Shown here: positions 9,096 through 16,300 of the stretch, one piece after another
Layout of the letters: every line of letters begins with the position of its first letter
How positions within the stretch are numbered: the first letter of the stretch is position 1
NCBI GenBank assembly: GCA_014382665.1
Contig: JACNJH010000108.1
Coordinates: 1-38,992, forward strand
DNA length: 38,992 bases
Direction of reading: 5' to 3'
Origin: Candidatus Desulfatibia profunda
GTDB taxonomy: Bacteria > Desulfobacterota > Desulfobacteria > Desulfobacterales > UBA11574
The notes under the pieces: generated by a model
Told to the model about the DNA's origin: nothing
The model's database searches: none
The model's input: only the letters and a program-made list of their open reading frames with translations
Made by a program: the position numbers and the translations under genes

Positions 9096-11270
9096 CTATC
9101 TCTTTGCCTTTTCCAGGGTTATCATGGTTGTTTCAAACATACTTTCAATTGGAATTGGCCAGCCATCGGTCCTTTTCTTCAAACATTCATACAGGTCAAT
9201 AAGCTCCTCCAACTGCCCTTTGTCCTGGCGTTTTGTTTTGATGTTCGCAGTGTCAACGCTATATCCCCGGATAGATTTGTAGTCATCGACGATTATGCTT
9301 TTCTCATCAAAATGAACTTCCATGTATTCTTTCGGTATCTTACTGGAACCCACAGCAAAGTACTCCAATGTGGCGACCGACCCGTCTTCATATTCCAGAA
9401 TTATGCTTTTGTTGTCTGAGGAGCTGATGCTGTCTGTTTTGGGATGAAGGCTTGCACTGCTGAATGCTCTTACAGGCGAATCAATTAGGTATGAAAACAG
9501 ATCAATGATGTGGCATGCTTCACCGATAATTCTTCCGCCGCCTTCTTCTGTGTGCACCCAACTGTCCATGGGGCTATAACCGGCATTCATGCGATAATGG
9601 ATAAAAAGGGGATTGACCCGGTTCATGACGTGTTTTTTTATTTCGCGAGCATACTTTGAGAAACGCCGGTTGAAGCCTACCATGAGCAGTGGCAGTGCGG
9701 ATTGCGGATTGTTGTCATAGAAGTCCTTAATATGATCCAATTCGGCTTGTGTGGTGCAGAGGGGCTTTTCCACAAATGTGTGCTTTCCCGCCTTGAGGCT
9801 TTCCATGACCATTTGGCCGTGGAGATTGTGTCTGGTACAGATCATTGTCAGATCGATTTCAGGATCTTCCAGCACTTTTTTGTAATCGGCTGTGGCATAA
9901 GCGGCCCCGAATCGTTCGGCAATATCCGCAGCCTTTTGGCCGGTACGGTTGCATATGGCTCTGATGTCATATTTGTCCGCCAGTTTTTTAAGATTGGGAA
10001 GATGCATGCCGGTAGCGAAGTTCCCGGCGCCAATAATTCCCACACGTATCCGGTCATTTGAATTTATTGCATTCGGTCTTTTGATTTCAAGCGTGCTGGA
10101 TTTGTATCCTTCAGCATCTTCATTCTGGGTCTTGCCGTAATTGAGCAGAACCATGAGGGGTCTTTCAGGCTTACTCAGGGCTTCAAAGGCATTCGCTACA
10201 TCATTGAGAGGAAAGACGCCCTCTATCATGGCAGCCACATCTACAGCGCCGTTTGCGAGCAGGCGCAGATATTCCACCATGTTCCGATTTTCAGTCCACC
10301 GCACATAGGCGTAAGGGTAGTCCATCCCTTTTTGCTCATACGTTTCGTCGTAGCGACCCGGCCCGTATGAGGTGGAGATGAGAAAATCGATCTCTTTTTG
10401 ATAGATGTCGTCCCTTCGCAACTCCCGGCCGTAAACCCCCACCATAACCAAACGACCTTTCTTCCTGGTCATTTCAAATGCCTGAGTCAGCGCCAAAGAC
10501 TTTGTTGTGGCGGCAGTAAAAATGACGGTGTCTGCCCCATGGCCGGAAGTAAAATGAGAAACAGCAGCAACTGGATCATTTGTTTCGGATGAGTTTATGG
10601 TCATCTCCGCGCCAAAGTCTTTGGCCAACTTGAGCCGCCGTGAATCGATATCCACCGCAATACAGCGGCCACCTGCTGCTTTGACCAACTGCAACGCAAT
10701 TAGCCCGAGTATGCCGGTACCATAGATAACGACAAATTCGCCTAACTGAATTTGGGCACGCCTGACGCCTTGCATGGCGATGCCGCCAAGGGTGACCGTT
10801 GATGCCGTTTTGTAATCCAGACCTTCGGGGAGACGCATTACAAGATTTCGCGGCACATCCACAAATTCGGCATGGTTCGCAATGCCGGCGCCGGCGGCAG
10901 CCACTTTGTCGCCGGGCTTAAGGTCTATAACGCCTTCCCCTGCTGCCAAGACAACACCTGATAGAGAATAGCCCGTGGGCCTTGGCACACCCGCACTCTT
11001 TCTTTCGGTTTCAGCAAAGGTTTTGACCTTGACAACCGTTTTCATGAAACCTTCGGACTTGAACATGTTCCAGGCCTTTTCAACCTTTTCAGGTTGTTTC
11101 ATGGCTTTCCGGATAAGTGATGTTTTTTCGGATGATTGGATCCCACTGATCTCAGTGCCGGCTGAAATGCAGGAATAGATGACCCGGATCAGCACAGAGC
11201 CCTTTGATACAACAGGCGAGGGCACTTCTTTCGCCAGAACTCGGCCATCTTTTATTATCGCTTGGAGCAT
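9096..11270 (-). CDS. Two-domain oxidoreductase: zinc-type dehydrogenase fused to Gfo/Idh/MocA
   Basis: A 724-residue fusion. Residues 1 to about 370 form a medium-chain (zinc alcohol) dehydrogenase-like domain with a nucleotide-binding motif (YGTGILGLIALQLVKAAG). Residues from about 400 form a Gfo/Idh/MocA oxidoreductase with its own NAD-binding motif (RVGIIGAGNFATGMH) and the family EKP signature (HTFVEKPLCTT). This bi-domain architecture recurs in bacterial surface-polysaccharide clusters next to heparinase-like and asparagine synthase genes. It presumably oxidises or reduces a nucleotide sugar, but the reaction is not established. The ribosome binding site GAGGT is 8 nt before the ATG, and 26 nt separate it from wecB. 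Confidence 0.9.
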   Translation of the reverse strand: MLQAIIKDGRVLAKEVPSPVVSKGSVLIRVIYSCISAGTEISGIQSSEKTSLIRKAMKQPEKVEKAWNMFKSEGFMKTVVKVKTFAETERKSAGVPRPTGYSLSGVVLAAGEGVIDLKPGDKVAAAGAGIANHAEFVDVPRNLVMRLPEGLDYKTASTVTLGGIAMQGVRRAQIQLGEFVVIYGTGILGLIALQLVKAAGGRCIAVDIDSRRLKLAKDFGAEMTINSSETNDPVAAVSHFTSGHGADTVIFTAATTKSLALTQAFEMTRKKGRLVMVGVYGRELRRDDIYQKEIDFLISTSYGPGRYDETYEQKGMDYPYAYVRWTENRNMVEYLRLLANGAVDVAAMIEGVFPLNDVANAFEALSKPERPLMVLLNYGKTQNEDAEGYKSSTLEIKRPNAINSNDRIRVGIIGAGNFATGMHLPNLKKLADKYDIRAICNRTGQKAADIAERFGAAYATADYKKVLEDPEIDLTMICTRHNLHGQMVMESLKAGKHTFVEKPLCTTQAELDHIKDFYDNNPQSALPLLMVGFNRRFSKYAREIKKHVMNRVNPLFIHYRMNAGYSPMDSWVHTEEGGGRIIGEACHIIDLFSYLIDSPVRAFSSASLHPKTDSISSSDNKSIILEYEDGSVATLEYFAVGSSKIPKEYMEVHFDEKSIIVDDYKSIRGYSVDTANIKTKRQDKGQLEELIDLYECLKKRTDGWPIPIESMFETTMITLEKAKR

Positions 11271-11296
11271 GTTTGAATTACCTCGACTTGTCTTTT

Positions 11297-12451
11297 TTAT
11301 GGACGAATTTTAAATGGTTGGGAATCGGTGTCGGAAATGGAAGGACTAAATGGCATGGGTATGCCAAGCCCCCCCCCAATTGAATGAACAACCCTCTCGG
11401 CAGTCTTGCCATCCCACAGGTTAATGGCAGGTACGGTCTCATTGCCGGTTGAGAGCAAAAGCAATACTTTTTCTTCAAAATTTTCCACCCGGCAAAGCTG
11501 GTTGGTTCCCCGGGATATGGTGACAGGCCGCTCTGTATTGGGCCTCAGGGTCAAACAAGGGATTCCCAGATAGGTCGTCTCTTCCTGAATGCCCCCAGAA
11601 TCCGTAATGACAAGGCGACAGTTAAATACCAGATTCATGAAACGGATGTAGCCCAACGGTTCGAGAAGGAGGATGTCTTTCGCATTTTTCAGCATGAGCA
11701 TCATCGCGTTTTGTTCCAGATTCTTTCTTGTTCGTGGATGAATCGTAAATATCAATTTGATTTTCTCGGAAATACGGCTGAGTGATTCACAGATCTGTTT
11801 CAATTTTTTCGGGTTATCCACATTGGCAGGGCGATGAAGCGTTACGACGCCATACGCTCCCTTTTTCAATCCATATTCCCTGTAAACATCATGTTCATCA
11901 ATCGTTTTTCTGAGCATCTCAAGGGAATCGATCATGATGTTGCCCACTCGAACAATCTTTTCCTGTGAAATCCCTTCCCGTAATAAATTCTCATCTCCAT
12001 CAGGCGAAGGTGTCCAGAGGATGTCGGCCAATGCATCTGTCACCACTCGGTTGATCTCCTCGGGCATTGTGCGATCGAAAGATCGAAGGCCCGCCTCCAG
12101 GTGGGCAACCTTTATCCCAAGCTTAACTGAAGCAAGGGTGGCGGCAACTGTTGAATTTACATCACCCACAACAATCACAAGGTCCGGCCTATTTGCCATA
12201 AGACATTTTTCATAGGCCATCATGACCCGTCCGGTTTGCTCCGCGTGGGTCCCGCTTCCCACACCAAGATGAATGTGCGGCGTCGGAAGCTGAAGATCCT
12301 GAAAGAATGAATCAGACATGTTAATGTCGTAATGCTGCCCCGTGTGGACGATTTGCGGATCTGCCCAGGGCTCCTTCTTTAATGCATGGAAGAGAGGCGC
12401 GATTTTCATGAAATTGGGCCGTGCCGCGGCAATAAGATGGATATGTTTCAT
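11297..12451 (-). CDS. wecB: UDP-N-acetylglucosamine 2-epimerase (non-hydrolysing)
   Basis: A 384-residue cytosolic epimerase that interconverts UDP-GlcNAc and UDP-ManNAc, supplying an amino sugar to the polysaccharide. Recognisable motifs are AAARPNFMKIAPL at the start, HTGQHYD, LEAGLRSFDRTMPEEINR and DSGGIQEE. The start at 12451 (MKHIHLIAAARPN) is chosen because the family begins here; an upstream in-frame ATG at 12490 would add 13 unrelated residues. The last 26 or so residues after ERVVHSI are unlike the family and are read across a run of nine Cs (about 11369-11377), so a one-base length error or mutation may have changed the true C-terminus. It is the first gene of the long minus-strand operon. 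Confidence 0.93.
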   Translation of the reverse strand: MKHIHLIAAARPNFMKIAPLFHALKKEPWADPQIVHTGQHYDINMSDSFFQDLQLPTPHIHLGVGSGTHAEQTGRVMMAYEKCLMANRPDLVIVVGDVNSTVAATLASVKLGIKVAHLEAGLRSFDRTMPEEINRVVTDALADILWTPSPDGDENLLREGISQEKIVRVGNIMIDSLEMLRKTIDEHDVYREYGLKKGAYGVVTLHRPANVDNPKKLKQICESLSRISEKIKLIFTIHPRTRKNLEQNAMMLMLKNAKDILLLEPLGYIRFMNLVFNCRLVITDSGGIQEETTYLGIPCLTLRPNTERPVTISRGTNQLCRVENFEEKVLLLLSTGNETVPAINLWDGKTAERVVHSIGGGLGIPMPFSPSISDTDSQPFKIRP

Positions 12452-12544
12452 AACATTGAATTTGTGCTGAGAGTGAAGGACAGAGAGCATAAAGTGTTTT
12501 ATTGGCCCCGGTTAAATCCGCTACGCTACCACAGGCGAAAGCGT

Positions 12545-12574
12545 ATTGGAGTCACCCATTAAAGGGTATGTCAA
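12545..12574 (-). promoter_or_regulatory. Possible promoter of the polysaccharide operon
   Basis: Read on the minus strand, a perfect TTGACA (12574-12569) is followed after 18 nt by TCCAAT (12550-12545), a weak -10 match. It lies about 95 nt upstream of the wecB start, the first gene of the operon. The -35 is convincing and the -10 is not. Confidence 0.35.
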
Positions 12575-12890
12575 GAGAAAAAACACCCCTCCCTGAAAAA
12601 AATGCTGTCAATTTTTTTCTTGATCTTTACTCACAACAACGCGACATCGTTTCCGTTCTGTTCCGCACCCGTTATTTCGTTTTGATCGGTTCTCCGGTCA
12701 GCACATGCTGATCCGCACCAGCTTGGCGAGGCGAAGCTGATAAGCGAAGACTGGTCACCCATCGGGATCAAGGCAATTGTGTTTTAAGCATTTGGCGGTG
12801 CTTAACGCACCAAGCTTGAAAACACAGCCCCTGGTCCATTTGGACCCCAGAAAATCTTCGGTGCCATACCGTGTTCAATTGGATGGATTA
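12575..12890. other. Gene-free stretch with RNA-like hairpins downstream of IS110 transposase
   Basis: No coding frame is supported here. The part from 12778 to 12850 is strongly structured. The arms TGTGTTTTAAGC (12778-12789) and GCTTGAAAACACA (814-826 of the same kilobase) pair with one bulge and enclose a perfect GGTGC/GCACC hairpin with loop TTAAC (12797-12811). A second small hairpin, CTGG..TCC / GGA..CCAG, lies at 12831-12850. Such stacked hairpins beside an IS110-family transposase suggest part of the element's non-coding guide RNA or its end, but direction and ends are unknown. Confidence 0.4.
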
Positions 12891-13020
12891 CAAATCTTAT
12901 GGTTATTAGCCAACCCCTGATGGACTCACGGCATGGGCGAATCAGAGTCTAATAACGATTGCCGTCTGTTGTGTGGGTGCGGCCGATACCAATCAAACCT
13001 TATGGTTTTATGCCAACCCC
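12891..13020 (+). repeat. Degenerate direct repeat, about 103 nt apart
   Basis: A 27-nt unit starts at 12891 and again at 12994, with 4 mismatches (shared core CTTATGGTT and GCCAACCCC). Each copy contains a small hairpin with the same TTAT loop. In copy 2 the stem is AAACC/GGTTT; in copy 1 one C-G pair position is a T-G wobble, so most of the pairing is kept despite the changes. The repeats lie immediately downstream of the IS110 transposase gene. Confidence 0.6.
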
Positions 13021-13046
13021 AATACCGGTTCACTGCCGCACCCAAA
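12971..13046. ncRNA. Candidate structured RNA / end element of the IS110-type insertion sequence
   Basis: A perfect 10-bp inverted repeat, TGGGTGCGGC (12974-12983) and GCCGCACCCA (13035-13044), encloses about 50 nt that contain the AAACC-TTAT-GGTTT hairpin. The base of the stem is 6 nt past the transposase stop codon. IS110-family elements are known to carry a structured guide (bridge/seek) RNA in a non-coding end; in the IS1111 subgroup it lies downstream of the transposase. The position and folding fit that idea, but a transcription terminator or terminal repeat is also possible. Confidence 0.35.
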
Positions 13047-13050
13047 CAGA

Positions 13051-14067
13051 TTATTTAAAGAGCATCCCTTCATCAAACGGCACCTGATCACGCATGATGT
13101 AATAGGATGCTCTGGCGATCTTGTTGCTCAAAGCCTTAATCGCAACGATACCGTTGGTTTTGGCTTTTTTGCTTTGATAAAAACTATGGGCCTTAGTATT
13201 ATACCGGGCAGCGAAGTTGGCGGCTTCTACATAGGCCCAGGCTAAAAACTTATTGCCGTTCTTTTTGTTGTTCTCACCTTTTTTCTTGCCATCAGAAAGC
13301 CTTTGGCTTTTTACACACCGACAATATGAAGAGTAATTACCGACTTTCGCAAAACGATGGATATCCCCTACCTCCAGCATGATGGTCAGCGCCAGAATAT
13401 TTCCAACCCCGGGAATTGTCTGCAGCAGTACAAACTCTTTACGTAGCTTGACCTGAGACTTTACTTCTTTTTCAATACTCCTGATGATCTTTTTTAAAAA
13501 ATCTATTGCGGATAAACTGTTTTTGGCCATAAACACTAAATTGGGAGAATCAAACAGGTTTTCGGCATCCGTTTCTTTGAGTTTTTTAATTTCATTGTTT
13601 GACATCTTAAACCCCAGGTTTCTGGTGATCATACTTTGCAGACTCAAAATGTGAGCTGTTCGGTGCCGGACGAATAAAAGTCTGCGCCGCAATAAATCCC
13701 TTACCGGCCGATGCTCCCTTGGATAAATATACCCCTCGGGCAATATGTTTAACCGCAACATATGGGCCAGCCAGAAGGAATCCCACTTATCATCGGTATG
13801 TTTAAGTCCTCCATATTGCTTTATCGCTGCGGGATTGGCCAAATGGAGGTTGTATCCATGTTCCATCAGTCCGTCTACCAGCCAGTACCAATTATAAGTC
13901 GATTCAACAACAACCCCCACAAGCCGATCTTTAAACGGCTCCAGAGCCATCAACACACGACTTAATTCGTTCGGTATGCGTTTGCCATAAAGCCTTTTGT
14001 CATTATCATCGATAATGCCAAGGTAATTATTGCTTGAATGTAAATCGATTCCGGCATAAGCTTTCAT
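13051..14067 (-). CDS. IS110-family DEDD transposase
   Basis: A 338-residue transposase. The N-terminal RuvC-like domain shows the acidic residues expected for the DEDD set: Asp8 (YAGIDLHSS), Glu55 (VVVEST), Asp93 and Asp96 (TDDKWDSFWLA). The C-terminal Transposase_20 domain has the helix-hairpin-helix-like TIPGVGNILALTIMLEVGDI and a serine-containing VGNYSSYCRCVKS segment, where this family has its second catalytic residue. The length is normal and the frame is intact, so the element may be active. An AGGAGGT ribosome binding site lies 5 nt before the ATG but is partly locked in a hairpin. The non-coding flanks may encode the guide RNA of this family. Confidence 0.9.
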   Translation of the reverse strand: MKAYAGIDLHSSNNYLGIIDDNDKRLYGKRIPNELSRVLMALEPFKDRLVGVVVESTYNWYWLVDGLMEHGYNLHLANPAAIKQYGGLKHTDDKWDSFWLAHMLRLNILPEGYIYPREHRPVRDLLRRRLLFVRHRTAHILSLQSMITRNLGFKMSNNEIKKLKETDAENLFDSPNLVFMAKNSLSAIDFLKKIIRSIEKEVKSQVKLRKEFVLLQTIPGVGNILALTIMLEVGDIHRFAKVGNYSSYCRCVKSQRLSDGKKKGENNKKNGNKFLAWAYVEAANFAARYNTKAHSFYQSKKAKTNGIVAIKALSNKIARASYYIMRDQVPFDEGMLFK

Positions 14068-14138
14068 AAGACACCTCCTGGTTGATAGTGGGTTTTGGGG
14101 TAAATTGACTTTCCCACTTTAATCAGTAGAGGTGTCTT
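14068..14138 (-). promoter_or_regulatory. Leader hairpin sequestering the transposase ribosome binding site
   Basis: The transposase mRNA leader can fold with a perfect 10-bp stem, AAGACACCTC (14068-14077) against GAGGTGTCTT (14129-14138), around an inner 6-bp stem AGTGGG/CCCACT (14087-14092 and 14113-14118). The ribosome binding site AGGAGGT (complement of 14073-14079) lies largely in the outer stem. Only transcripts starting upstream of or inside this element would fold fully, the way some insertion sequences (IS10, IS50) block translation from read-through RNA. Confidence 0.6.
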
Positions 14139-14145
14139 TTATCAA

Positions 14146-14209
14146 GCGCGTCAGGCTGTAGTGACATTTAGCGAAGCGGTCCGTAAGGAAAATGTCACGC
14201 TTGACGCGC
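14146..14209. repeat. Imperfect long inverted repeat between two transposase genes
   Basis: The left arm starts GCGCGTCA and ends TGACATTT (14146-14168). The right arm reads AAATGTCACGCTTGACGCGC (14190-14209). They match at both ends with a few unpaired bases in the middle; the loop is about 20 nt. It lies between the IS110 leader and the REP-type transposase. It may be the end of one of the elements, a REP-like palindrome used by the tyrosine transposase, or a two-way transcription barrier. Confidence 0.55.
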
Positions 14210-14336
14210 AACCCCTAAAGATACAAAATCCTAAAGGGTATATAGTTTCTTCGACAATAAACCCTTTATATGAATATCAAACCTTGATCAGCATATTAAA
14301 TTGACATTCTGTTAATCATATGTTGCCAGAACAGAC

Positions 14337-15302
14337 ATGGCTAGACCGTGGCGAATTGAATTTGAAGGTGCTCTGTATCATATCCTTGCACGAGGCAATC
14401 AAAGGCAGGATATTTTCCTAAATGATGCTGATCGTCGCCTTTTTTTGGACACCCTTGGCCAGATGGCGTCCCGGTACGACATCGACATTTATGCCTATGT
14501 ATTGATGGGCAATCATTATCACCTTTTGTTAAAAACCCATAACGCCAATCTATCAAAAGCCATGCAGTGGTTTGGAACCACTTACACGCGGCGATTCAAT
14601 ATCGGTCACAACTGTTCCGGCCATTTATTTCAGGGCCGTTTTAAAAGTTTCATCGTTCAAAATGATGCTTACCTGACGCAGCTTTCCTGCTACATTCATC
14701 GAAATCCGCTTCGAGCGGGGATTGTTCAGCGGCTGGCCGATTATCATTGGAGCAGCTACCTGGTGTATGCTTACAGGAAGAAAGCTCCCAAGTGGCTCAA
14801 TATCGGTTTGATCTTGTCGCAATTTGGCATCAAAGATCCTCATCAAGCTTATCGAAGAAAGGTAAAAAATTATTCTAATGAAGAACGGTCTCTGTTTGAA
14901 GATTTGCGATACGGACTATTTTTGGGGACAAATAGCTTTGCCGATACGCTCAAGAAACAATTTGTAAAAACTACCCTGCAGTCGGACCTTCCCCAGCAAG
15001 TGAAGTTAGTCAAGGATCTTGATACTGAAACGACCCCAGAGAAACTTGCACAGGCACTTAATTGTCGCGTGGATAACTTTAGAAAGTCATTACGCATTTC
15101 CAAGGCAGATAAAATGAACCGGGATCTGATGCTTTATCTTTTATGGAATTCCGGGATTTTTACAAACCGGCAAATTGGCGAGTTGTTAGGGCTGTCGTAC
15201 TCATCTGTGAGCAGGCGTGCAGCCATGGTAAGAAAAAGCATCCAAAGGGATGAAGTTTTGCTGAATAAAGTTCAGCAACTAAATGCTTTAATCAAGGTCT
15301 GA
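14337..15302 (+). CDS. REP-associated tyrosine transposase (RAYT, Y1 family)
   Basis: A 321-residue single-strand DNA transposase of the IS200/REP type. The HUH-like metal motif is His60-Tyr61-His62 (MGNHYHLLL), and the likely catalytic tyrosine is Tyr119 in SCYIHRNPLRAG. The N-terminus MARPWRIEFEGALYHILARGN is typical of the RAYT branch. The C-terminal part carries a helix-turn-helix (FTNRQIGELLGLSYSSVSRR, residues about 274-293) like those found in many RAYT proteins. The family processes REP palindromes. Gene length is normal and the frame is intact. It is transcribed opposite to its neighbours and ends in a twin hairpin at 15321. Confidence 0.9.
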   Translation: MARPWRIEFEGALYHILARGNQRQDIFLNDADRRLFLDTLGQMASRYDIDIYAYVLMGNHYHLLLKTHNANLSKAMQWFGTTYTRRFNIGHNCSGHLFQGRFKSFIVQNDAYLTQLSCYIHRNPLRAGIVQRLADYHWSSYLVYAYRKKAPKWLNIGLILSQFGIKDPHQAYRRKVKNYSNEERSLFEDLRYGLFLGTNSFADTLKKQFVKTTLQSDLPQQVKLVKDLDTETTPEKLAQALNCRVDNFRKSLRISKADKMNRDLMLYLLWNSGIFTNRQIGELLGLSYSSVSRRAAMVRKSIQRDEVLLNKVQQLNALIKV

Positions 15303-15320
15303 CCCCATTTACTGTTCTGA

Positions 15321-15378
15321 TCCCGTCCTGCTGAAAACGGGACGGGAGTTGTATAAAATCGTGAAGCGATTTTATTTT
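15321..15378. terminator. Twin hairpins, bidirectional terminator
   Basis: The first hairpin pairs TCCCGTCC (15321-15328) with GGACGGGA (15340-15347). The second is a perfect 9-bp stem, ATAAAATCG/CGATTTTAT, with a 5-nt loop (15353-15375), followed by a TTTT run. It separates the convergent tyrosine transposase (plus) and the 65-residue protein gene (minus), and the AT-rich stem gives a T tract on either strand. Confidence 0.65.
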
Positions 15379-15574
15379 AAAGTTTAAACTTCCAGTTTTT
15401 TTCGGATGGTTGCAGAATGCGTTTTCTTTTGTTGACACAGCCGATACAATTGCAGCCTTTGGTTAATGGATGCGCGCCTAATTTTTCAGCCAGCTTGAAG
15501 CCGGCATCAATCATTTCAACGATCATCCGGTGTTGTACTGTGTATGAATTATCTTTTTTAACACGCTTCTTCAT
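15377..15574 (-). CDS. Small cysteine-containing protein of unknown function
   Basis: A 65-residue basic protein that I do not recognise. The middle is a predicted amphipathic helix (RMIVEMIDAGFKLAEKLGAH), followed by a compact cysteine motif CNCIGC and a KRKR stretch. The ATG overlaps the stop of the upstream nucleotidyltransferase (ATGA), so the two are surely co-translated. Being a small partner of a nucleotidyltransferase, it could be an antitoxin, but nothing in its sequence proves this. The three cysteines could bind a metal if the protein dimerises. Confidence 0.6.
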   Translation of the reverse strand: MKKRVKKDNSYTVQHRMIVEMIDAGFKLAEKLGAHPLTKGCNCIGCVNKRKRILQPSEKNWKFKL

Positions 15575-16191
15575 AATTTAAACGGCCCTTCTTCGTTTTC
15601 ATCATTTGAGACCCGATCAAGATATTTCTCGATCAGCTTTCTCTGACCGAAACGGTCTGCAAACAGGTATATCCTGGCTCTGTCAAGCGGTTCAAAATAG
15701 TCGGGAAGCAATCGGTTTCGATAAATCTGCATGAAGGCTGATAGATCCGCCTCATCTTTTATGCTCCGGTCAGGATTATTGGCAATAGCCATCATCTTTA
15801 AAATAATGTAGTCCGCCGGCTGAACAACAGGAAGTTTTCCCAGCAATTCGTCTTCAACGACAATACTGCGGTTTAAAATAGCTACTCCGTCCGGTGTGTT
15901 GACAAACATGAAATCAATATACCCCATAGCCCCGAGTTCAGATTCAAATTGAGCAAACGCATCCGTCTTTTGATAGCAGCTATATCCCAGCCTTTCCATT
16001 ATCGAATCAAGTGGGGGCCACAGGCGACCTTCGACGATCAGATCAATGTCAGATGTAAACCTGGGAAGGCCGTACAGCCCCAAGGCTATCGCCCCTATTA
16101 CCGCAAAAGGAATCTTATTTTGGGTTAAATTTCGCGAAATTATCTCCAATACTTTATTCAGCTTTTCGGTCAGGATTATATTATCCACCAC
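15571..16191 (-). CDS. Nucleotidyltransferase-fold protein (MNT / AbiEii-like)
   Basis: A 206-residue protein with the nucleotidyltransferase signature near the N-terminus: AVIGAIALGLYGLPRFTSDIDLIV (residues about 30-53), where the DID acids would bind magnesium. Later acids (YIDFMF) could supply the third catalytic carboxylate. It resembles the AbiEii/minimal nucleotidyltransferase group used in type IV toxin-antitoxin and abortive-infection systems, but also many uncharacterised relatives. The start is one of two adjacent GTG codons; AAGGA lies 6 nt upstream of the first. It is followed, overlapping, by a 65-residue partner gene. It sits downstream of the ring-nuclease gene in an island rich in transposases. 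Confidence 0.75.
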   Translation of the reverse strand: MVDNIILTEKLNKVLEIISRNLTQNKIPFAVIGAIALGLYGLPRFTSDIDLIVEGRLWPPLDSIMERLGYSCYQKTDAFAQFESELGAMGYIDFMFVNTPDGVAILNRSIVVEDELLGKLPVVQPADYIILKMMAIANNPDRSIKDEADLSAFMQIYRNRLLPDYFEPLDRARIYLFADRFGQRKLIEKYLDRVSNDENEEGPFKL

Positions 16192-16300
16192 ACACCATCC
16201 TTATAAACTCTTTCCTCCTTTTTGATTTGATTATTCACCTGTACGATAATCACTCGAAATTTGCAAGAAATGAAAGCCTTTAAGGCATTTAGGTAAAATA

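Larger units (their letters stand above)
12891..14138 (-). mobile_element. IS110/IS1111-family insertion sequence (ends approximate)
   Basis: The element consists of the DEDD transposase at 13051-14067, a structured downstream region and a structured leader. Exact ends are not visible: IS110-family elements often lack clear terminal inverted repeats and target duplications. The given limits only enclose the repeats and hairpins that flank the transposase. The element lies upstream of the polysaccharide operon promoter region. Confidence 0.5.
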
